DNA from: Muribaculaceae bacterium
GTDB taxonomy: Bacteria > Bacteroidota > Bacteroidia > Bacteroidales > Muribaculaceae
NCBI GenBank assembly: GCA_017449785.1
Contig: JAFTFA010000089.1
Coordinates: 1 to 50,605, forward strand
Length of the DNA: 50,605 nucleotides
Direction of reading: 5' to 3'
The position numbers and the translations under genes are program-made. Positions 42,712 through 50,605 of the stretch are shown in pieces. Position 1 is the first letter of the stretch; each line of letters starts with the position of its first letter. The notes beneath the pieces are model-generated. The model had not been told where the DNA came from, searched no databases, and saw only the letters and a list, made by a program, of their open reading frames with translations.

Positions 42712-44823
42712 TTAGTTGTTATCCATTGTTTGATAATTCGGTACAGTGATGTTATTAGGACCGGTTTTCACCTGGGTGTCGTCATAATAACGGATGCGGT
42801 AATAGACCTTGTCGCCGATGCCGCGCACCTCGAGCACGGCCACGCCGGTGTTGTCACGCCACAGGGTGTAGCTGGCCGTCTGGTTGGGCCACTCTTGCTT
42901 GAGCTGTCCCATGGTCATGCCGGTGCCCGGTGTCAGGTTGGTGGGATAGAGGTAGTTGCGGTAGTAGTTCTTCTCCTCGCTGATGACGAAGTCGCTCTCG
43001 TAGCGCTCGCGGTACAATACCATGAAGTCGAACCAACCCGGGATCTGAACGTCGTCGATGTTACTGTAGGTGAAGAAGTTGCCGCCACCGTCCTGAACAT
43101 CGCCGGTCGATGAGATGACGGGCTTGTTGGTGGCATTGGTGGGATAGCCCAGGATGATGTAGGTGAACGTCTGGCTAGTCTGCAACTGGTCCTCGTTGTA
43201 CTCATAGTGGGTGTCGTTATCTACCGTGGTCAGATAGGTGTAAACGCGGTTGCCCTGCTCGTCGAAGGTCACCTTATAGATAATGTAGGTCTGGGGAACC
43301 TCGTTCTGGACCATAGTGTTGAGCGACGAGGTCCAGTCGAGATAGACGGTGTAGGTCGAGTCCTGAGCATAGGTGCTGCTGGGCTCGGTCTCGGCAGCCA
43401 GGCGGATGGTGTAAAGACCTACCTGGGGCTGATGGTCATAGTCACGGAAGACGTAGCTATTTCCGTCGGTAGAATCGCGAGGTGACGTGGATCGGTCGTC
43501 GGGGATGTAGAACACGAGACTGGACATTGACTTCTCGTCGGTTCCTGTCTTACCCGACATCGAGAAGTAGTGTTCGAGGTAGGACACACTGGCGCAGTCG
43601 TGGATGATGGGGTAGGAGCTTCCTGCGGTCATCTCGGCATAGAAGTCGGTGATTTCAGCACCTTCGTCAGTGGTGGTGGGGCTGAACTCCTCATACATGT
43701 TGTAGAAAGGTGCATAGGAGCCGAATTGGGCAGTCTTTCCCTTACTGATGAAGAAGAAGCGGTTCAGCATACCCGTGTAGGAGAACACTGTACCGGCATT
43801 GGATGTGCCCTCGCCCACACGCAGACCGTCGGTCAGCAGCTCGATGGACTCAAACTTGGAGAAGCATGAATCGATCAGGCCAGCGGCGGTTGAGGTCGTC
43901 GAGGGAACGCCTGTGGCATCGCTCTTGACCTTGACCAGGAGGACGGTGTAACCGTTCTCGTAGGGGGGCGTGATGTTGCCTGTCAAGGTGATGTACCAAT
44001 CCTGGGAGCTCGTGCCGAGGGTCGCCGTGGCTCCGGCAATGTTGATGGTGCCGTTATAACCAGTTCGTGTTCTGGCGGTTACGGTGACTTTAAGTTGGCT
44101 GGAAACCCCGCTCACCAGGCTGCTCGGGATGGTGATGCTACCGCCACCATTCATGTAGCAACCATATTGCCTGCTGTAGGTAATGGAATTGCTTCCGACC
44201 CAGTTGGTGGGCAGGGTAGTGCCGTTGGACGAATAGCTCCAGCTGGCAACAACCGCGTCATTGTTATTAGGGTCTGAGATAGTGATGGCCGTGAAGTAGG
44301 CATAGGAGTTGTTCATCGTGATGACGATGTCGCTAAAGTTTGTGCCGGTGATGCCCCAGCCGTTGCCGATGCTAGGATAGGGCGTGGCGCGCTGATAGAC
44401 TTCGTCATACTGGATGCCCGGAATGTTGGGATCCATATAGAGATTCATTACCATGTAGGCCATCTGATAGGGGTCGGTGGCCACCTCGGTGTAACTTGCA
44501 GTGGTGCCCTGGGTTCCTTGAGTCAGTGACGGGTACCAAGTGTAGGTCTTGCCGTCATACCACGTGCGGGTGTGGGTGACATCGGCGGTAATGGTGTTGG
44601 GTGAGCGCAACGGCGCATTGGCCGGTGCCATCATCTTCCGGGATGAAGATTGGATGAGCGCTGTCAGTGAGTTGGCATCGTCAATCACGATAGGACGGGT
44701 CGGGGTGGTGGTTGCAACCCAAGCCGCACGGTCTGATTCACGCAGCAGCTGTGCCTGGGCCACGCTTGTCCAGCCTACCGCTAGCAGCAGGCCGAACAAC
44801 AAAGTTGTTAGTTTCTTTTTCAT
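42712..44823 (-). CDS. N-module paralogue without sorting domain, split form (unit 3, first gene)
   Basis: 703 aa from the ATG at 44823 (MKKKLTTLLFGLLLAVGWTS); a TTG three codons upstream is less likely. The signal peptide ends SVAQA|Q. It carries DPYQMAYMVMNLY near 114, IELLTDGLRVG, HDCASV...HYFSM near 406, LDWTSSLNTMVQNEVPQTYI and ESDFVISEEKNYYRNYL. It stops at NYQTMDNN with no sorting domain. It is shorter than the N-module gene at 35546, lacking the last IPNMLNN-type segment. The CTD-bearing partner follows after 15 bp, so the same two-gene plan as unit 2 is kept despite divergence. Confidence 0.82.
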   Translation of the reverse strand: MKKKLTTLLFGLLLAVGWTSVAQAQLLRESDRAAWVATTTPTRPIVIDDANSLTALIQSSSRKMMAPANAPLRSPNTITADVTHTRTWYDGKTYTWYPSLTQGTQGTTASYTEVATDPYQMAYMVMNLYMDPNIPGIQYDEVYQRATPYPSIGNGWGITGTNFSDIVITMNNSYAYFTAITISDPNNNDAVVASWSYSSNGTTLPTNWVGSNSITYSRQYGCYMNGGGSITIPSSLVSGVSSQLKVTVTARTRTGYNGTINIAGATATLGTSSQDWYITLTGNITPPYENGYTVLLVKVKSDATGVPSTTSTAAGLIDSCFSKFESIELLTDGLRVGEGTSNAGTVFSYTGMLNRFFFISKGKTAQFGSYAPFYNMYEEFSPTTTDEGAEITDFYAEMTAGSSYPIIHDCASVSYLEHYFSMSGKTGTDEKSMSSLVFYIPDDRSTSPRDSTDGNSYVFRDYDHQPQVGLYTIRLAAETEPSSTYAQDSTYTVYLDWTSSLNTMVQNEVPQTYIIYKVTFDEQGNRVYTYLTTVDNDTHYEYNEDQLQTSQTFTYIILGYPTNATNKPVISSTGDVQDGGGNFFTYSNIDDVQIPGWFDFMVLYRERYESDFVISEEKNYYRNYLYPTNLTPGTGMTMGQLKQEWPNQTASYTLWRDNTGVAVLEVRGIGDKVYYRIRYYDDTQVKTGPNNITVPNYQTMDNN

Positions 44824-45065
44824 ACTCAACAAATATTAAAAATTTTTAACTGGTTGATACGTTTCCGTTCATTAAAGGCATTGTGGAAGTGCATATTTCG
44901 GCGCAGGGGTGGTGTGACAATAGGTTGGGTTGTCTTGACCACATGATTAGATTCTCAATCGCAGCTTGTATCGGGATTCCTGGTTGTTTTAATCAAAACA
45001 TCCTAATGATACTGGCTCTGGGCTTGGTATGCAACGTCACGCAACAAATACTTATATTCAGCCTG

Positions 45066-45095
45066 CAAAGTTAAGTATTTTTTATAAAACACAAA
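45066..45095 (-). promoter_or_regulatory. Promoter of unit 3
   Basis: TTTG (45092-45095), 18 bp, TAACTTTG (45066-45073) on the minus strand, with a leader of about 235 nt to the ATG at 44823. Confidence 0.65.
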
Positions 45096-45142
45096 AAAAA
45101 TGCCGTGTTTTTTGTTCATTTAACATATTTATTATTCTGGTG

Positions 45143-45212
45143 CTTCAAGTGGCTGGGGCACTTGAGGTGTATGGGTGTATGGGTGTAGGGGTGTATGGGT
45201 GTATGGGTGTAT
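45143..45212. repeat. Imperfect palindrome plus GGTGTATG tandem array
   Basis: CTTCAAGTG and CACTTGAGG (45143-45151 and 45159-45167) form a small palindrome. It runs into about six 8-bp GGTGTATG units (45166-45212, one GGTGTAGG). The arrangement matches the palindrome-plus-heptamer loci at 4569-4635 and 24978-25036. Confidence 0.7.
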
Positions 45213-45240
45213 TTCGGGGGCATGGATAAAAAAGGGAAAA

Positions 45241-45272
45241 ACAGGGGCGCGCTGTCGACAGCGGACCCCTGT
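45241..45272 (-). terminator. Terminator of unit 4
   Basis: The arms ACAGGGG and CCCCTGT enclose an inner CGCTGTCGACAGCG palindrome, followed on the minus strand by TTTTTCCCTTTTTT. This is the strongest of the four cluster terminators. The region 45273-45447 before it is the conserved 3' region shared with unit 2. Confidence 0.85.
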
Positions 45273-45447
45273 TTACGTTGCATTCTATTTACTGTGGTTA
45301 TGAAATTACAAATGCATTTTTTACAAAAAAATTACTTGCCTTTAATTGTATTTGTTGAGTATTAGATTTGTTGCCTGATTGGTAAACAATCAGTCCCCGG
45401 CCGGCTGTCGGCCGGGAACTGGTTGAGTGTGGAGGTGAGGCGGCGTG

Positions 45448-48400
45448 TCAGCGCACGATCTTGGCGGTGCTGACCGAGCCGTCGGTGTAACGGGTGATGA
45501 CGATGTTGATACCATCGAAGGGCTTGTCGCTCTTCAGACCCTGAGCGTTGACGTAGGTCACGCTCTGGACCATCTTGCCAACGACATAGACGCTGGTCAG
45601 GCTGGTGGTGATGTCGGGATCGTCGTTGTTCTCGACAGCATAGTAGCTGGGAACCTCGGGTGCGTCGTCGTCACCTTCGCCGAGCTTGAACATGTTCATG
45701 GTGTTGGCATCGACGTGGATACCGGTGCTCTTGTAGTAGTAGCGTACATAGACCATGAGGTCGCTGGCGTTGTCAACGGCGCCGAACTGGATCTTCTCGC
45801 CCCAGGGCACGTTATTGCCCTCGGCCATGGCCTGGACGTCGAGGACGAGGTGGCCATCGGTCGTCAGACCCTGGTAAACGCATACGGGACCGGTCATGGC
45901 AGTGCCGTCACCCTCCCAGTGTGCGCCGGGCTTGTCGGTGCTCTGTCCAGCGGGAACATAGTTGCAGCCGCGCAGGTTGCCGTCGGGGCTATAAACCCAC
46001 ACGCGGAACATGTAGGGCTCATACTTGATGTTGGTGACGGCTGTGCTGGGCAGGTCGCCATAGGCATCAACGCCCAGGAAATAGAGACTACAGGGCGTGC
46101 CGTCCTCATCGGTCCACTGGGTGGACTTGTCGGGGCCGCGCTGCATCTGGGCCTCGGTGCTGACGTCTCTTACTTGTCCGACGCCGGTCTTCCAGATGGG
46201 AGCACCGTAGCTGTTGTCCAGCTTGTCGGTCTCGTAGTAGCGGCGATCGATGCCCCAGGTCGTCTCGGTGGGGATGTAGCTCATGAAGGAGTTGCCGTAG
46301 CTGCCGGTGATGGCCGTGCTGTTGAAGTACTCGAGCGCGCCGGCATCATAGGTGAAGTCCTCGCTGGCAACATACAGCGGCGACTTGGTGTCCATCTCTC
46401 TGAACCTGCCAGAAGACTGCTGCATCCTGGAGATGATGCTGTCATTCTCGGGGGGCAGCATGTTCTTGGCGCTCTGGAGCCTGTAGTGGAGCAGGTCGGG
46501 CTCGCCGGTGGGCAGATTGAGGGTCACGTCGGCGTTCATCACGTCGAGGGTGAGGCCGTTGTCGTGGTCGGTATCGTCGATAACCTGCTGCTCGGTGTAG
46601 AAGCCGTTGACAACGGCATCGGTGTGCAGCACGGGAACCTCTACGCGTCCGCTCTCCTCGATGTCGCCATTTTCAGGCTCATAGCGGAGGACGTAGCCGT
46701 AGCGGCGCGGGTGGTTGTTCTTCTCGGTGCTGGCGCTGAACTGGTCAACGATGTGCAGGTGACCCAGGCGCACCATGCCGCCCTCTACGGGCGTGGGAGG
46801 CGTATCCTCATCGGCGAAGGTAACAATAATCCTAGTGATCTGTGTATTTTGGTTAGTAGTCACTCTAAGAGTGTAGATGTTGCCCGGAGCCTGATAAGCC
46901 TCGTTGATAGCATAGGTGTTGGTGCCTGTTGCGCCAGTTGTTGCTGTGCTGACAGCTGTATTGCCAACATAGATGTTCTGGCCTACTGAAGAGGAAGCAC
47001 CTGCATTGCCGACTACCTGTATCTGGGTGACTTTCTTGTCAAATGCAGGCAATGTCAGCGTTCCCCTGTTATTGGCACTAGAAGCACCCAGCATCAAATA
47101 ACCACCGGTCGTGTTGTAACGATAGCGGTTAGCAAGAGTGATGGTGTAATTGCCATCGCTATAGTTATTCGTGGCTGAGTACCAAGTGCTGCCAGAACCT
47201 GCAGGAATATTCCAGATAGTATTTGTCGTGAAATCAAGGGTCGCTTGGGTCGTGGCACGCTTGGGCGCGTGGGCGGCGCCGCTGGCGTCAAACGTCCAGG
47301 TGGTCGTGTAGCTGGGATTGTTGTTTTGCAGCTTCTTGGGGACGTCGTTGACCGAGATGCGTGCGATCGACGAGCCGTCGCCATAGGCCTTGATGACAAC
47401 CCTCAGGTCGTTGTAGTTGCTGTTGTTCAGCATGTTGGGGATAGCGATGTAGCCGCCACCCTCGATGTAGTAAACGCGGTCGTTGTCATCGGTGGTGTAG
47501 GGATCCCAGGACGAGCCGGGCGACAGGATCCAGGTGCTGGGCAGCGGGCTGGTGCCGGTTGTGCTGGTGGGTGCGTTCCAGTAGGTCAAGCGGGTGTTGC
47601 CGTTATAGACCTCGATGGACTTGAAGTTCACGTGGTAGCCGCTGGGATAGATGACGATGTCGCCATTGCCCACGACGCGGAGGTAACCTTCGTCGGGGAT
47701 GCCCATGTTGTTGCGCTCATAGGCATGCTGCTTGATGGTCTGGCCAGCGGCATTCTTGAGGGTGTAGTCCAGGATCTCCTGGGTGTTCACGTTGTTCTCG
47801 TCCTTGTACTCGATGGTGTAGTGTACATTGGTGGCCGTCGGATTGTCAAACTTGAGGGTAGCGATCTGCTCCATGACGCCGTTGGACGACGGGATGACGT
47901 TGTAGCGATAGAGCTTGAACTTGTCCTCGCCGTTGCTGATCCTGGTGACGGTCAGGGCATTGTCCTCGTTCTCGTTGGCCACGAGCAGGAAGTTGCGGTA
48001 GTAGTTCTTCTGCTCCGCGATCTTGAAGTCGCTCTCATAGTGGTCGAGGCTGAGTGCCAGGAAGTCGTTCCAGCCGGGGATGATCACGTCATCTAGGTTG
48101 CTGAGCGCGACAAATGCGGGCTCGCCTGATGCGTTCTCCTGGCCCTTGATCTGGTAAACGATCGTGTAGCTGTGCTCGTTCTGGGGCACCTCATAGGTCA
48201 CCTGGGTCACCGTGCACGGGTTGGTGGTGATGCTGTTGCCCTCGCTGTCCTGCAGGTTGGTCACCTGGGTGGGATTGATCCTGGTGGTGTCGCCGTTCTC
48301 GTCCACGATATACATGGTGTAGAGCTGGTCAACCTCGTGGCCCGACATCTCGTTAAGTGACGAAATCCAAGTCAGGGTCACGTTGTAGGTCTTGTCCTTC

Positions 48401-50112
48401 TCGGTGTTCTTGGTAGCCTCGGCGTCGAGGGTGATCTTGTAGATACCCATCTTGGGGGCATACTGCTGGTTGTACTGTGCAAAGTGGGCACAGTAGCTGG
48501 GACAGCTGCGGAAACTGTTGCTCGACGAACCCGTAATGCTGAAGTAGGGGTTCATCGTGCGACCGTCAACGGTGTAGCTGTTATAAGTGGTTGTCCAGTA
48601 CTTCAAGCGGTAGTCCGGGTAGAAGAAGTTCAAGCCCGACAGGTAGTAGGAGTCGGTGCCTGCATTGCCCGTCATCGAGAACTGGTGGTTGTTCTGGATA
48701 ACCGATGCGCAGTCGTGGGCTACATTATAGGTGCTGCCCTCCATCATCTTCTTGTAGAAGTCGGTGATCTCATTCTGGATGTCAGGCTGTACAGGGCTGA
48801 ACTCCTCATACATGTACTTGAAGGGGCCCTCTTCACCCATGAGGCCATAGTAGGGCTCGAGCGTGTTGACGATGTAGCTGTCCTTCTGGCGCGACTGTCC
48901 CTTGCCCAGGATGAAGAACTTGTTGTAAGTGCCCGTGCAGTTGAAGACGGTTCCGCGGCTGTAGTCACTGTTGGAGCCGATGCGCATGCCGTCAGTGAGC
49001 AGCTTGATGTAGTTGATTCTTGTGGCAAAGTAGTTAATGACCTCGGCCTTGCTGTTCAAGAACAGGTTGCCGTTCCTCTGGTCATAGTTTGTAAAGGTTT
49101 CATCCATGGGCGTGGCATCGTCCTTAACTGATACGATCAGCGCCGTGTAACCCTCCTGATTGGGAGCAGCGACAGTGCCCTGGACATATTCGTCTTCAGC
49201 GGGCTGCTCAAACGTCAAGTTCCAAGTCAGTGTGCTCTTCTCGCTTGTCAGGCTCTGGGTCTCACCATTTACAGTGATAGTTGAAGATGCATTATCAGAT
49301 GCAACAAGACCCTCAACATACACCTGGATACTGGTATTCCCCTGCAATAAACTCTCTGGAATGGTGATGGTGCCTCCGCCATTCATATAGAAGAATGCGT
49401 AGGCCTCACCATTATAAACATAGTAGGTTGCTGTGGGATTAGCCGACCAGCCTGTTGGGAATATTGCGGCATAGGTACTTGAGTTCCAATCGCCGGTAAC
49501 ACCACCATAAGACGTCAATAACTGATCTCCTGCTTTCACATAGATAGAATCGATGAAAGCATAGGTGTCACTTGTGACAATCGAAATATCATTACTTGTA
49601 GTGGCACTGCTGGCAGCGACGAGATCCCAACCGCCCTGCATGGGGCCATAGTAAACCTCGCGCTCGCGGGTGTCGTTATTGGACCAAGCAGTGTAGCGGG
49701 GACCGGGGAATGCTGGATTGCCATACACAAATCGGAGCAATTCATACATCTGATAGGGGTCGGTAGCCTCTTGGGCTGCGTTGCTCTCGTGCTCAACGCC
49801 CTGAGCGTCACGCCACTTGTAGGTCAGTGCCTCGGCCTGGGCCCTGGTCAGTGAAACCATCTCGGGGTTAGCATCAGCTCGCTTGGGAGCATTCATTCGG
49901 GTGCTAGCACCAGTGTTCGTGGACATCGATTGTTGTGATGTCTTCTTCTGAGCCTTTTTCACAACGTCACTGGTGCCTTGAGGGGCGGTGACTTCGGTGA
50001 GGCCCAGACGATCGGCATAGCCGCCATTGGGTAGGGCCTGTGCCGATGCAATGCTGGTCCAGCCCACTGCGAGCAGCAGGCCGAACATGAAGGTTGATAA
50101 TTTCTTTTTCAT
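45448..50112 (-). CDS. Two-module secreted paralogue, fused form, with T9SS-like sorting domain (unit 4)
   Basis: 1554 aa. The signal peptide is MKKKLSTFMFGLLLAVGWTS (cut near ASA|Q). The N-module is collinear with the whole of 35546-38479: DPYQMYELLRFVY near 115, IKLLTDGMRIG, HDCASV...HQFSM near 465, IPNMLNNSNYNDL near 925. A linker domain (about 960-1100, LDFTTNTIWNIPAG) resembles a cleaved-adhesin/jelly-roll fold. The C-module (about 1110-1554) matches that of 31388-35539: IVDQFSAST, YGAPIWKTGVGQVR, YEPYMFRVW, IQFGAVDN, ending TYVNAQGLKSDKPFDGINIV, then TRYTDGS...AKIVR. It is the fusion equivalent of unit 2. The function is unrecognised. Confidence 0.82.
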   Translation of the reverse strand: MKKKLSTFMFGLLLAVGWTSIASAQALPNGGYADRLGLTEVTAPQGTSDVVKKAQKKTSQQSMSTNTGASTRMNAPKRADANPEMVSLTRAQAEALTYKWRDAQGVEHESNAAQEATDPYQMYELLRFVYGNPAFPGPRYTAWSNNDTREREVYYGPMQGGWDLVAASSATTSNDISIVTSDTYAFIDSIYVKAGDQLLTSYGGVTGDWNSSTYAAIFPTGWSANPTATYYVYNGEAYAFFYMNGGGTITIPESLLQGNTSIQVYVEGLVASDNASSTITVNGETQSLTSEKSTLTWNLTFEQPAEDEYVQGTVAAPNQEGYTALIVSVKDDATPMDETFTNYDQRNGNLFLNSKAEVINYFATRINYIKLLTDGMRIGSNSDYSRGTVFNCTGTYNKFFILGKGQSRQKDSYIVNTLEPYYGLMGEEGPFKYMYEEFSPVQPDIQNEITDFYKKMMEGSTYNVAHDCASVIQNNHQFSMTGNAGTDSYYLSGLNFFYPDYRLKYWTTTYNSYTVDGRTMNPYFSITGSSSNSFRSCPSYCAHFAQYNQQYAPKMGIYKITLDAEATKNTEKDKTYNVTLTWISSLNEMSGHEVDQLYTMYIVDENGDTTRINPTQVTNLQDSEGNSITTNPCTVTQVTYEVPQNEHSYTIVYQIKGQENASGEPAFVALSNLDDVIIPGWNDFLALSLDHYESDFKIAEQKNYYRNFLLVANENEDNALTVTRISNGEDKFKLYRYNVIPSSNGVMEQIATLKFDNPTATNVHYTIEYKDENNVNTQEILDYTLKNAAGQTIKQHAYERNNMGIPDEGYLRVVGNGDIVIYPSGYHVNFKSIEVYNGNTRLTYWNAPTSTTGTSPLPSTWILSPGSSWDPYTTDDNDRVYYIEGGGYIAIPNMLNNSNYNDLRVVIKAYGDGSSIARISVNDVPKKLQNNNPSYTTTWTFDASGAAHAPKRATTQATLDFTTNTIWNIPAGSGSTWYSATNNYSDGNYTITLANRYRYNTTGGYLMLGASSANNRGTLTLPAFDKKVTQIQVVGNAGASSSVGQNIYVGNTAVSTATTGATGTNTYAINEAYQAPGNIYTLRVTTNQNTQITRIIVTFADEDTPPTPVEGGMVRLGHLHIVDQFSASTEKNNHPRRYGYVLRYEPENGDIEESGRVEVPVLHTDAVVNGFYTEQQVIDDTDHDNGLTLDVMNADVTLNLPTGEPDLLHYRLQSAKNMLPPENDSIISRMQQSSGRFREMDTKSPLYVASEDFTYDAGALEYFNSTAITGSYGNSFMSYIPTETTWGIDRRYYETDKLDNSYGAPIWKTGVGQVRDVSTEAQMQRGPDKSTQWTDEDGTPCSLYFLGVDAYGDLPSTAVTNIKYEPYMFRVWVYSPDGNLRGCNYVPAGQSTDKPGAHWEGDGTAMTGPVCVYQGLTTDGHLVLDVQAMAEGNNVPWGEKIQFGAVDNASDLMVYVRYYYKSTGIHVDANTMNMFKLGEGDDDAPEVPSYYAVENNDDPDITTSLTSVYVVGKMVQSVTYVNAQGLKSDKPFDGINIVITRYTDGSVSTAKIVR

Positions 50113-50605
50113 TATATATATAATTTAAAAAGTGAAAAATATATGCTTTTTTGCTTCTTGAAACTTCTATCAGTGTCTGGACGATGGGGCATGCTTCCTC
50201 GTGTGGAATTACGATTTAGGCTGTCTGTTCATGTTGAGCAAAAAAAACCACCATCAAGTTTATAAATATTACTTTTCTCCAAATCTGATACTCAGTTCAA
50301 CGTGCAACGATATACACGATAAAATTAACCTGCAAAAAAATGACCCTAAAAAATGAAAAAAACAATGAAAAATTCAAGAAAAAATAGAGAATGCCGTTTT
50401 TTCGGTATGATATGATTTGGTGGTGTCTAAATAATTAGTACAGAGCGGTTATTTGACGCATATTATCCTCATAATTAGTAGTATGGCGATTTCTTAAAAA
50501 TATCTAAAAAAATTAGACAAATGTACAATAAAATTGTTAAGTCGTTGATGTATTATACTTTATAATTATGTATCTCACGCTGTTTTTCAAACAACCATAA
50601 CAACA
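50113..50605. other. AT-rich non-coding region upstream of unit 4
   Basis: No ORF or RNA gene is recognised. It should hold the promoter of the 45448-50112 gene; the best box is TATCGTTG (50305-50312, minus strand), one base off TAnnTTTG, so it is not called. The end is very A/T-rich. Confidence 0.4.

Noticed and set aside
28078..50112. SusC/SusD-type polysaccharide utilisation locus
   Set aside because: No TonB-dependent receptor plug/barrel, SusD lipoprotein or glycoside hydrolase is visible; all large genes belong to one two-module family.

Overview
The window reads as chromosome of a Bacteroidales bacterium (Prevotellaceae/Muribaculaceae-like; the family cannot be fixed from sequence alone). 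The evidence is the Bacteroidota promoter architecture (TTG or TTTG, 18-21 bp, then TAnnTTTG), type IX secretion system (T9SS) genes (porX, porW/sprE), BspA-like, dockerin and FISUMP-like secreted proteins, signal peptides that leave an N-terminal Gln, and T9SS-like C-terminal sorting domains. TAG is used as an ordinary stop by several genes here (porX, birA, rnhB, the LOG-family gene).

Left part (1-11.2 kb). A BspA-like leucine-rich-repeat protein is cut by the window edge. It is followed by a membrane-spanning TPR regulator and then a minus-strand run: small membrane-anchored hypothetical, porW/sprE, porX, tsaE, birA and a LOG-family phosphoribohydrolase. porW is interrupted by a single in-frame TAG and is otherwise open over 1313 codons. 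The gaps between porX, tsaE, birA and the LOG gene carry arrays of 7-bp tandem repeats, a palindrome and copies of a dispersed repeat of about 40 bp.

Middle (11.2-28 kb). A rimP-nusA-infB-folK operon has a clean promoter. Then come a secreted double-FISUMP protein with one dockerin repeat, an AraC regulator, tRNA-Pro(CGG), DNA polymerase I with a degenerate proofreading domain, a possibly leaderless polyprenyl synthase with rnhB, and a secreted multi-domain protein ending in two dockerin repeats. A MITE-like inverted-repeat element of about 267 bp follows.

Right part (28-50.1 kb). Six large minus-strand genes form a paralogous cluster of four transcription units. Each unit encodes an N-module (motif (D/N)PYQM near residue 90-120, later HDCxSV) and a C-module ending in a T9SS-like sorting domain (YVNAQG...PFDG...TRY.DG...K(V/I)V(R/K)). 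In two units both modules are in one protein (28078-30915 and 45448-50112). In the other two they are separate, tightly linked genes (35546-38479 with 31388-35539; 42712-44823 with 39127-42696), and only the C-module gene carries the sorting domain. I do not recognise either module. This fused/split family, near T9SS control genes, is the best candidate for an undescribed system: a two-component surface or secreted complex whose partner proteins are sometimes fused. Each unit has its own terminator, and three have a recognisable promoter with a long leader.
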